In this document: positions 8,363 to 16,000 of the stretch, piece by piece | Position numbering within the stretch: position 1 is the stretch's first letter | Layout of the letters: every line of letters starts with the position of its first letter | Origin: Candidatus Gastranaerophilales bacterium | GTDB lineage: Bacteria > Cyanobacteriota > Vampirovibrionia > Gastranaerophilales > Gastranaerophilaceae | DNA: 64,000 bases | Direction of reading: 5' to 3' | Assembly: GCA_944322755.1 (NCBI GenBank) | Contig: CALUPY010000005.1 | Location: 1-64,000 of the forward strand | Notes under the pieces: generated by a model | Databases searched by the model: none | Told to the model about the DNA's origin: nothing | The model's input: the letters and a program-made list of their open reading frames with translations, nothing else | Position numbers and translations under genes: made by a program

Positions 8363-9901
8363 TTGAGTTTTTTCAGATACATTATTGTTGTATTATGCAT
8401 ATTCACAGTACTGCCTGCATATGCAATTCAGGATGCGCCGTTTAAAAAGGGTGAATCATTGAGTTTGCAGGACTGTGTAGCTCTGGCAATAAACAACAGT
8501 CCGGTCATAAAAAGTTATGAATACAACATGGAGGTTGCAAAAAGTAATGTCGGAATAGCAAAGTCTGCTTTCTTTCCGACTCTTGGCGCGACAGCGGGAA
8601 TCTATCAGGACTATAACTCAAACAAAAACTATAACGGTTCATCTAATCGTGATTTGCCTTCCGTTGCAGTGATGCTGGAGCAGCTAATATGGGATTTTGG
8701 AAAGACCAGTTCTTATATAAAAATGGAAAAATTTTATGAGATTGCTGCTGAATATCAGTTTATGGACAGTATCTGTTTTACTATATATGATGTAAAAACC
8801 AAATACTACGCTGCATTGAGAGCAGAAGCAATAGTAGAAATCCAGAAGAATTACGTAAGGATTTGTGAAAAAAACCTTCAGCGTGCAAAACAGCTGTTTG
8901 AATCGGGCAAAAAACCTAAAATTGACTATATAAACGCGAAAGTTTTTTACACAGAATCAAAAATGCGTCTGTTGGATGCGGAAAATGAGTATGAAAATGC
9001 AATGGCGGATCTTGCAAATTCTTTGTATATAGCATATGCACCTGATTTTAAGCTTGTAGATACTGATACATTCAGATTTGCTGATACATTTATACCGGAT
9101 GACCTTGATGAGTTTCCTAAAAACCAGGGACGGGGCGGGTTTGTTACTGCAGTAAATAATAAAACAGAAGATGCACAAAAAAACTTTGAGCAATCATCAT
9201 TCAAAAAGCTGCCCTTTACTCTTGAAGCCTCTTATGAGCTTGCAAACAAAAACAGTCCTGATATATGGGTTTTGGATGCTACACTTGACGCAATGAAGCA
9301 GTCACTTTTGTATGTAAAAAGACAGTATTATCCGGGTATTGTGGGAAATGTCGGATATGGATTCAACAATTCCCGTGATTATGCCAATAACAATATAAAT
9401 ATGTCTGTCGGCATGACATCTGCTGTAAATATAAAGCAGCTTAAACATGAAATTGACAGAGCGCAGGCGCAGGTAAATCTTGCTGAAAACGATATAGCTC
9501 TTTTCAAACAAAATCTCTATTTTCAGGTAAAAAAATCATATATTAATGTAAAAAAACATGAAAACCAGATTCCGATTGCGAAAAGAAAGGCTGATGAAGC
9601 TTTTGAAAACTATGAAATGGAAAATGACCGTTATGATACAGGTGAAAATGATTACATTGCCCTGATGACTGCCAGAACAAACTTTAATGATGCGAAAGTT
9701 CTATACGTTGACACACTATACAAGTATAATATAGCCCTTGCCGAACTGGAAATAGCAATGCATTATCATCTTGATGACCTTCATCACCAGACTCAGCATG
9801 CTTTGAATTATCATTACAAAGATATTTTACACAAACTCCATGAAACTCTTCATTGTGAGCACATGCACGAGGAAGAAGAAAACGCAAAACCACAGAAATA
9901 G
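8363..9901 (+). CDS. TolC-family outer-membrane efflux/secretion channel with His-rich tail
   Basis: 512 residues. A signal peptide (residues 1-21, ending PAYA) is followed by two outer-membrane efflux repeats, with the family phrases LSLQDCVALAINNSPVIKSY and LEASYELANKNSPDIWVLDA, and long alpha-helical tunnel segments. TolC trimers form the outer-membrane duct for tripartite efflux pumps and type I secretion. The start is a TTG, chosen because AAGGAAG lies 5 bases before it and it opens the signal peptide. The extreme C-terminus is unusual: 11 His in 36 residues (467-502) plus one Cys and a Glu run, likely periplasmic and able to bind metal. No membrane-fusion or ABC/RND partner is next door; instead a tail-anchored hypothetical gene follows after 8 bases. 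Confidence 0.9.
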   Translation: MSFFRYIIVVLCIFTVLPAYAIQDAPFKKGESLSLQDCVALAINNSPVIKSYEYNMEVAKSNVGIAKSAFFPTLGATAGIYQDYNSNKNYNGSSNRDLPSVAVMLEQLIWDFGKTSSYIKMEKFYEIAAEYQFMDSICFTIYDVKTKYYAALRAEAIVEIQKNYVRICEKNLQRAKQLFESGKKPKIDYINAKVFYTESKMRLLDAENEYENAMADLANSLYIAYAPDFKLVDTDTFRFADTFIPDDLDEFPKNQGRGGFVTAVNNKTEDAQKNFEQSSFKKLPFTLEASYELANKNSPDIWVLDATLDAMKQSLLYVKRQYYPGIVGNVGYGFNNSRDYANNNINMSVGMTSAVNIKQLKHEIDRAQAQVNLAENDIALFKQNLYFQVKKSYINVKKHENQIPIAKRKADEAFENYEMENDRYDTGENDYIALMTARTNFNDAKVLYVDTLYKYNIALAELEIAMHYHLDDLHHQTQHALNYHYKDILHKLHETLHCEHMHEEEENAKPQK

Positions 9902-9909
9902 AAGAAAAT

Positions 9910-10740
9910 ATGATGACAAACTTTGATTTTTTAAAAAATATAGACCACGATTTATATACGATAGCAGGTATAGCAGAAAAGCTCTATCGGGATGAGTATT
10001 TTGAACAGTGCATGGGACAGACGAGAAGGTTTGCAGAAAATGCCGTGAAAAAAGTACTTGGCAGCAGAGCTCCTTATGATGCCAGTTTTGACGAGCTTAT
10101 AAACACGCTAAAAGATTCGTCTACAGGAAAATCTATTGAAAAAGAGTTTATTGATGATTTATATTTTCTTAAAAAAGCCGGTAATATTTCTGTTCACGGC
10201 GCAACTGTAAAAAAGGACGGAATCACGGCATTAGAGTGTTTGAGAAGAATGTTCGAAGTCGCTATAAACTATGCAGTGCATATAGATAAAACAAATGCTG
10301 CTCTGCTAAAACTAAATTATGACGAAGAGTTATTGCTTCTTGGCAGACCCAAACAGGAGCAGACTCTGAAAGAAAAATATCTTGCAGCAAAAAAAATACT
10401 GGAAAAACAGGATAAGGTATCTCAAAAATCAACGAATAACAGAAAATCTGTAAGGACTAAAACAAATGGTATTCTGGATGAAAAACCAATAAAGCAAAAG
10501 AAAAAAAGTACAAACAAGATAAAGACAGAAAAACTATCAATCCCTGTTCAAAAAGCAGATAAAAAGACGAAACCGGCTAAAAAGAATACAAAACAGCAAA
10601 AATCCCGTAAATCTTCAAAAATGAAAAAGTCTCACGACAACAGACTTCCTTTGTTTCTTAATCCTGTTGCAATCACTATTTCCTTTTTAATCGGGGCAGT
10701 AGTACTTGTTCTTATTGCAGCAAGTCTTAAAATCCTATAA
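9910..10740 (+). CDS. DUF4145-like protein with lysine-rich linker and C-terminal membrane anchor
   Basis: 276 residues. The first ~140 residues are helical and resemble the DUF4145 domain seen at the start of some restriction and other stress proteins: CMGQTRRFAENAVKKVL, then LKKAGNISVHGATV (the conserved 'GN..vHG' turn) and ALECLRRMFEVAINYAVH. Residues ~155-248 are an extremely Lys/Thr/Ser-rich linker. A single hydrophobic helix at about 252-273 ends the protein, leaving almost nothing behind it, so it should be a tail-anchored inner-membrane protein with the domain in the cytoplasm. It follows the TolC gene by 8 bases, probably co-transcribed, and overlaps the convergent alanine dehydrogenase gene by 14 bases. 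No function is established for this arrangement; a scaffold or nucleic-acid-linked role is only a guess. Confidence 0.62.
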   Translation: MMTNFDFLKNIDHDLYTIAGIAEKLYRDEYFEQCMGQTRRFAENAVKKVLGSRAPYDASFDELINTLKDSSTGKSIEKEFIDDLYFLKKAGNISVHGATVKKDGITALECLRRMFEVAINYAVHIDKTNAALLKLNYDEELLLLGRPKQEQTLKEKYLAAKKILEKQDKVSQKSTNNRKSVRTKTNGILDEKPIKQKKKSTNKIKTEKLSIPVQKADKKTKPAKKNTKQQKSRKSSKMKKSHDNRLPLFLNPVAITISFLIGAVVLVLIAASLKIL

Positions 10741-11848
10741 GCATGGACAATTCCGTATAAGGAAGAGCCAGAGCAGATGCAACATCCTGATTTACAAGTT
10801 TGCCTTGATAAGTGTTGACTCCCTTATACATTTCAGGAGTGGATTTTACAGCTGCTATAAAACCTTTGTCTGCGAGTTTCATTATATATGGCAGTGAATA
10901 GTTATTTAACGATACAGTTGCGCTTCTGCCGACGAGACCAGGAATATTCGGTACTGCATAATGGATTACACCGTTTTCGACAAAATAAGGTTTTTCGATT
11001 GACGTCGGTTCTTTTATTGTTTCGACTATACCGCCCTGATCAATAGAAACATCTATAATTACTGCTCCTTTTTTCATTGTTTTTTCAATATCTTTTGTAA
11101 TAATTTCAGGAGCCTTTGCACCTGGAATCAGTACTGCGCTTACGAGTACATCAGCCGTTTTGCAGAATTTTGCAATATTGTATTTGTTTGAGATTGCTGT
11201 TTTGACTCTGCCTTTAAAAATATTATCAATGATACTCAGTTTTTCCGGAGAAATATCAAGCACCGTAACACCGGCGCCAACTCCGGCCGCTATTTTTGCC
11301 GCATTAAGCCCGACTGTGCCTGCACCTATAATCAAAACTTCTGCAGGTGCAACTCCTGGTACTCCCCCTATTAGTGTTCCATTTCCTGCTTCAGAGTTTT
11401 CAAGAAGTTTTGCGGCAATCTGGATAGACATCTTTCCGGCTATTTCACTCATCGGGTGGAGCAATGGCAGGCGTCCGTCGCTGCATTGTATTGTTTCATA
11501 GGCAATTGCTGTTATTTTTTTCTTCAAAAGTTCTTTTGTTAACTCAGGTTCAACCGCAAGATGCAGGTAGGTCATCAACGTCTGACCGGGTTTTATCATT
11601 TCATATTCAACAGGTCTTGGTTCTTTTACTTTGACTACGATTTCGGATTTTGCATAGATTTCGTCAAGTGAATTGACAATTTTTGCACCGGCATGTTCAT
11701 ACAAATCGTCAGTAAATCCTACATTCACACCTGCATTTTCCTGTACAAATACAGTATGCTCTTTTTCAACAAGAGCTTCGACTGATGCGGGAGTGAGAGA
11801 AACTCGTGTTTCTCCGTTTTTAATTTCTTTGGGAACACCGATTATCAT
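10727..11848 (-). CDS. ald: Alanine dehydrogenase
   Basis: Reversible NAD-dependent deamination of L-alanine to pyruvate and ammonium. The N-terminus MIIGVPKEIKNGETRVSLTP is the family signature; R and K residues of RVSLTP and VKVKEPRP, and the His in TYLHLA, match the pyruvate-binding and catalytic positions. The NAD-binding Rossmann motif is IIGAGTVGLNAAKIA. The chosen ATG at 11848 gives 373 residues, the usual length, and is preceded by GGAG at 6 bases; the frame opens 12 bases earlier at a TTG without support. It lies 17 bases after pyrF on the same strand and should be the last gene of the tsaD-pyrF-ald run. Its 3' end overlaps the convergent DUF4145 gene. Confidence 0.95.
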   Translation of the reverse strand: MIIGVPKEIKNGETRVSLTPASVEALVEKEHTVFVQENAGVNVGFTDDLYEHAGAKIVNSLDEIYAKSEIVVKVKEPRPVEYEMIKPGQTLMTYLHLAVEPELTKELLKKKITAIAYETIQCSDGRLPLLHPMSEIAGKMSIQIAAKLLENSEAGNGTLIGGVPGVAPAEVLIIGAGTVGLNAAKIAAGVGAGVTVLDISPEKLSIIDNIFKGRVKTAISNKYNIAKFCKTADVLVSAVLIPGAKAPEIITKDIEKTMKKGAVIIDVSIDQGGIVETIKEPTSIEKPYFVENGVIHYAVPNIPGLVGRSATVSLNNYSLPYIMKLADKGFIAAVKSTPEMYKGVNTYQGKLVNQDVASALALPYTELSMLIGF

Positions 11849-11865
11849 ACAATACTCCAAAATAA

Positions 11866-12648
11866 TTAATATTCAATATGTTTAGTTGCATTATCAATTT
11901 CATCGAGAATAAGGTTTACAGCCGCAATCGGGTCGTCAGCCGAGGTAATAGGACGGCCGACTACCATGTAGTCAACCCCTGCTTTTATTGCGTCTGCCGG
12001 TGTAACCACACGTACCTGATCATTTACAACAGACCAGGTCGGCCTTATTGCAGGACACATAATAACAAAATCATCGGAAAATTCTTGTCTTATTTTCTTT
12101 GCTTCTGAGGCGCTTGCAATAACGCCGTCTATCTGCGATTCTTTCGCAAGATAAGCAAGATGCGAAACGTACTCATCAAGGTTCATTTTTACATTCAGTT
12201 CTTCTGTGAGTGTTCGTTGTCCGAAGCTTGAGAGCAGGGTGACCCCGAGAATTGTGGGGGTGGGCATATTATATTTTTTTGCGGTTTCTCTGGCAATTTT
12301 TACTGTACTTTTCAGCATTTTTGTCCCGCCTGCAAGATGTGCACTGAAAACTGTAACCCCATGTTTTACAAGATTAGAACTGGCTTTTGCAACAGTGTTC
12401 GGAATGTCGTGAAATTTTCCGTCAAAGTATACTTCACCGCCAAGCCGTTTTATGGTATCGATTGCTTCGTATGCACAGGAGATAAAGAGCTGCGGGCCGA
12501 CTTTAAAATAACCCACATAGTCTTTTAACAAAGAAACCAGTCTTTCCACTTCTTCTATTGTATCAACGTCCAATGCTAATATCAGTCTGTCTTTCGCTGA
12601 CAAATTATGTTTTTTGAATTCTTTTAATGATACCATACACATATCCAT
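11866..12648 (-). CDS. pyrF: Orotidine 5'-phosphate decarboxylase
   Basis: Last step of de novo UMP synthesis. The strand-1 motif LILALDVDT, the substrate contact KVGPQLF and the catalytic D-x-K-x-x-D-I (DGKFHDI, D76, K78, D81) are all present, as is the phosphate-binding GRPITSADDP near the end. At 260 residues it is of the longer, group I-like size. Three in-frame ATGs occur within the first five codons (12648, 12642, 12636) and none has a strong ribosome site, so the exact start is open by a few residues. It lies 52 bases behind tsaD. Confidence 0.95.
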   Translation of the reverse strand: MDMCMVSLKEFKKHNLSAKDRLILALDVDTIEEVERLVSLLKDYVGYFKVGPQLFISCAYEAIDTIKRLGGEVYFDGKFHDIPNTVAKASSNLVKHGVTVFSAHLAGGTKMLKSTVKIARETAKKYNMPTPTILGVTLLSSFGQRTLTEELNVKMNLDEYVSHLAYLAKESQIDGVIASASEAKKIRQEFSDDFVIMCPAIRPTWSVVNDQVRVVTPADAIKAGVDYMVVGRPITSADDPIAAVNLILDEIDNATKHIEY

Positions 12649-12700
12649 AAACTACAGAACTATTCAACTATAGCACTTTTTTTCATCTATCGCAATAGTT

Positions 12701-13753
12701 TTAGCAGCGGGAAAAAACTTCTATATCGAGTGAGTCCATGGTGTTAGCCAGAAAATATGCAGAACTTGCTATCATTGCAGCATTGTCCGTACAATACTTC
12801 ATTGCCGGTGCAAAAATTTTGTATCCTTTATCTTCAAGCGAAAAGAATTTTTTTCTTATTTCCGAGTTTGCCGCAACTCCACCGCCCAGCACTATCTGTT
12901 TTATTCCGAAATCCTCAGCTGCTTTGAGTGTCTTTTTAAAAAGCGTAGAAGTTATGCATTCCTGAAAACTTGCCGCTACATCTTCTTTAGGAATATATCC
13001 GAGTTCTTTTTCAAGCTTTCTTGTGAGATTAAGAACTGCTGTTTTTAATCCTGAAAAACTAAAGTCATATCTGCCGTCTACTTTTGCCTGCGGCAGAATG
13101 TATGCTTTCGGATTGCCTGATGGTGCCATTCTGTCAAGGTTTAATCCGCCTGGATATGGCAGCCCCAGCAGGCGTGCAACCTTGTCATAGGCTTCTCCTG
13201 TTGCATCGTCAATAGTTTCTCCGAGAATTTCCTGTTCAAGATATGAGTCTACTTTTATAATCTGTGTATGTCCACCGCTGATAAGCAAGGCAATCATCGG
13301 CGGTTTAAGCTCCGTGTCGATGTAGTTTGCGCAGACATGCGCATTCAGGTGATTTACGCCAATAAACGGCTTGTCATAGGTAACGGCAAGCGCTTTTGCT
13401 GCATTCAATCCTACCAGAAGCGAGCCTACAAGTCCGGGGCCGACAGTTGCGGCAATAGCTGTAAGTTCGTCCGGCTTTACTCCTGACTGTTCAAAAGCTT
13501 CTGCTATGACAAGATTTATGGATTCCAAATGTTCTCTTGCTGCAACTTCGGGCACAACGCCGCCGAATTGCTGGTGAGTCTTTATCTGGGAGGCTACAAC
13601 ATTAGCCAGAACTTCTCTTCCGTTTTTGACAATTGCACAAGCCGTTTCATCGCAGCTTGATTCTATAGCCATTATAGTTATATCTTCTTTACTGTCCGGC
13701 CCTACAAATACGCTTTTTCCGGACAGCGGTGTCTTGAATTCTTTTATGAGCAT
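12701..13753 (-). CDS. tsaD: tRNA N6-adenosine threonylcarbamoyltransferase
   Basis: TsaD transfers the threonylcarbamoyl group to A37 of ANN-decoding tRNAs, with TsaB and TsaE. The Kae1/TsaD signatures are clear: IMAIESSCDETACAIV, the metal-binding HLNAH (H135 and H139), LLISGGHT, and DNAAMIA near the C-terminus. The first ~25 residues (LIKEFKTPLSGKSVFVG...) are an extension before the usual core; the ATG at 13753 has AAGGAA 8 bases upstream, which supports it. It starts 47 bases downstream of the CHASE2-cyclase gene and is probably co-transcribed with it. Confidence 0.96.
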   Translation of the reverse strand: MLIKEFKTPLSGKSVFVGPDSKEDITIMAIESSCDETACAIVKNGREVLANVVASQIKTHQQFGGVVPEVAAREHLESINLVIAEAFEQSGVKPDELTAIAATVGPGLVGSLLVGLNAAKALAVTYDKPFIGVNHLNAHVCANYIDTELKPPMIALLISGGHTQIIKVDSYLEQEILGETIDDATGEAYDKVARLLGLPYPGGLNLDRMAPSGNPKAYILPQAKVDGRYDFSFSGLKTAVLNLTRKLEKELGYIPKEDVAASFQECITSTLFKKTLKAAEDFGIKQIVLGGGVAANSEIRKKFFSLEDKGYKIFAPAMKYCTDNAAMIASSAYFLANTMDSLDIEVFSRC

Positions 13754-13800
13754 TTTTTTGTTCCTTACCAGATAATTTTAACAGAAAAAAACAGCTGTGA

Positions 13801-15891
13801 TTATTGTTCATTTGTTTTTGTTTTTATTTCATACAGCTTTATTTTTTCGTCGCAATTCTTTAGCCTTATCATTCCGGCATAATCTACTGCTGGCGCAACA
13901 TCAAGATTTTCAAGAACAAATTCCGTAACTATAATATTTTTATCAAATTCTGTGCATACATTTTCTATGCGTTCAATAATATCAACAGTCTCACCCAGCA
14001 GAGTAAATTCAGACTGGGATTTTGAACCTATTTGTCCGATGATTGCATTACCTGTATTTATGGCCATTTTTACTTTGAGATACAAATCAGTATTCTGTTT
14101 GTCGTCTTCTTCATCCATTTTTTCACGCAGCTCGCTGCTGAACTTTTTGATTTCTTCTTCGATTTCGACGGCCGCTTTAATCGCGTTTTCTGTGTCTTTT
14201 CGGGAATGAATCGGGTATCCCCAGTACACGAGAACGGAGTTTCCGACAAAACGGTTGATGGTGCCGTTATATTTGAAAATTATCCGTTCAATAATATCAA
14301 AGGCATTGTTTATAATATTGACATAATTTTCAGGCGTAATAGTATCTGAGACCTGAACATTATTGTAGATATCACATGACATAACAGTAACTTTCTGAAC
14401 AGATGATTTCATATTGAGTCTGTGGGGTTTGTTCATTATCTGTTTCAAAACCTGTTCAGATACAAGGTTGCCGAATATTTTTTCAATTCTTTTTCGTTTT
14501 TTATATTCGTGGTGAACCTTAAGAACATAGCTCAGAATAAAAGTTACACACATGCAATATAAAGGCACCGCCATATATAAAAGTATGTGGAACCTCGGAT
14601 GACAGAATATAAGAATGCTCAGACCGCAGTAAATCATTATGATAAACAGCCCGTTTGTAAGAGCGAGCAAGAGGTTTGTTGAGATGATGATTGCAAATAT
14701 AATTGCTGCACAAAACGCTGCTGTAAGCACAATTGTTTTTGACATAGAGAGATGTTTAGCGAACTGTCTTTTGTACAGTTTTTTTGTATTTGAGTCATTT
14801 ATGTAGTTGTCGATAATAGTCGCTTTGATTTCTGCATCAGTCATTTCTTTGTCAACAGGTGTGTCATGGGTTTCTGTACTCATCTGTGTTTGGGTAACGA
14901 GGATGATTTTGTCTTTAAACATGGCGAGCGGATATTTTTCCCCGCTGTAAGTAAAGCTGTTTTCTCCTCTTACCATGCTGAGCATAAGAGAGTTAATGGG
15001 AATATCGAGATAAGTTCCGTTGTGTCCGTGCCAGTTGATAAGCGCCTGTCCGTTGTCATTAAGCCTGATTTGGTGGTCTCCTGTTTTCAGAACGTTGTTT
15101 TTTATAATAATCTCATCAACTGAACCCGTGTATTTTAAAAGTGCCGCCAAACCTATAGAAGGAATGAAATATTCTTTGTTTCCTTTGATAAGCTTGTATA
15201 CAGGCTGAGAGTATCGTATATTGTCTGTTTTTTTGCCTAAAGGCAGATTAGTGACAGCCATGGTAGTGTTTTGAGTAAAAATATCAGGGATGGGAGTGTG
15301 GGAGAAATAAGAGATTCTGTTTTCCGTTTCCTGATTGTCTATATAAACAGGGAGTGACTCTTTGACCGGCTGAAAAGGATTGTCAAAGTTATCCAGAATG
15401 CTTGCGGGGACTACATTGTTTGTGGAAACATACGGAGTTCGAAGCGCAGTTGCGAGAATGATATTGTCATAATTAGAAAGAGTGTTAGACAGTACCATGT
15501 CGGGGGAATATCTGTTGAGCGCAATATCTTCATAGTTCGAGAAATTTATATCAATAATAACCATTTGCGGCTCTTGTTTTTCTATAAAATCGATAAACTC
15601 AGCCCAAACCGCTCTTGACCATGGCCAGTGAATGAGATTCAATTCGCTGGAATGCGCAGCACTGTATCTTGTGAGGTCATTCACGGAGACTATTATGATG
15701 TTGTCGCTTGCTTGCGCAAATTTTTCCGAGAAAAGCCCTTTGTCGGTACTCAGAGAACTTCTGAAATCGATAAGCTGCTCTTCCGCATAATCAAACAGTT
15801 CGTTAAAAACGTAGGCAAATAGCGCGGCAAATATTATCAAAACTGTCGTAATAACAACCTTTAGTTTGTTTATTTTTTTGTCAAATATCAT
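13801..15891 (-). CDS. CHASE2-domain membrane protein with class III nucleotide cyclase homology domain
   Basis: 696 residues. A membrane helix at about 10-30 leads to a periplasmic CHASE2-type sensor (to ~375, with MVIIDINFSN and DKIILVTQT typical of CHASE2), then three closely spaced membrane helices (about 385-456), and a cytoplasmic cyclase homology domain from residue 501. The first metal-binding Asp is present (D507, SCDIYNN), but the second is replaced: the usual 'GD' reads GN at 550-551. In the substrate/transition-state segment the usual GDTVNxxxR reads GETVDIIERI, so Asp is Glu and Asn is Asp (637), while Arg 641 remains. Activity is therefore doubtful; it may bind a nucleotide without turnover or be a regulatory pseudocyclase. 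It has its own promoter and lies directly downstream of the giant gene. Confidence 0.82.
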   Translation of the reverse strand: MIFDKKINKLKVVITTVLIIFAALFAYVFNELFDYAEEQLIDFRSSLSTDKGLFSEKFAQASDNIIIVSVNDLTRYSAAHSSELNLIHWPWSRAVWAEFIDFIEKQEPQMVIIDINFSNYEDIALNRYSPDMVLSNTLSNYDNIILATALRTPYVSTNNVVPASILDNFDNPFQPVKESLPVYIDNQETENRISYFSHTPIPDIFTQNTTMAVTNLPLGKKTDNIRYSQPVYKLIKGNKEYFIPSIGLAALLKYTGSVDEIIIKNNVLKTGDHQIRLNDNGQALINWHGHNGTYLDIPINSLMLSMVRGENSFTYSGEKYPLAMFKDKIILVTQTQMSTETHDTPVDKEMTDAEIKATIIDNYINDSNTKKLYKRQFAKHLSMSKTIVLTAAFCAAIIFAIIISTNLLLALTNGLFIIMIYCGLSILIFCHPRFHILLYMAVPLYCMCVTFILSYVLKVHHEYKKRKRIEKIFGNLVSEQVLKQIMNKPHRLNMKSSVQKVTVMSCDIYNNVQVSDTITPENYVNIINNAFDIIERIIFKYNGTINRFVGNSVLVYWGYPIHSRKDTENAIKAAVEIEEEIKKFSSELREKMDEEDDKQNTDLYLKVKMAINTGNAIIGQIGSKSQSEFTLLGETVDIIERIENVCTEFDKNIIVTEFVLENLDVAPAVDYAGMIRLKNCDEKIKLYEIKTKTNEQ

Positions 15892-15920
15892 ATAAAATCT
15901 CTCGTAAACTAATTGGTTCT

Positions 15921-15949
15921 ATTATAAATGTTATTACGTGTTTTGACAA
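15921..15949 (-). promoter_or_regulatory. Promoter of the CHASE2-cyclase gene
   Basis: Minus-strand TTGTCA (15949-15944), 17-base spacer, TATAAT (15926-15921), followed by GAGAGA six bases before the ATG at 15891. This separates the cyclase gene from the giant gene although both run the same way; no clear terminator lies between them. Confidence 0.75.
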
Positions 15950-16000
15950 TGAAAGATTCTTTAAAGCTGCAAAGCAAATACCTTCCTAAGAAACTTGATG

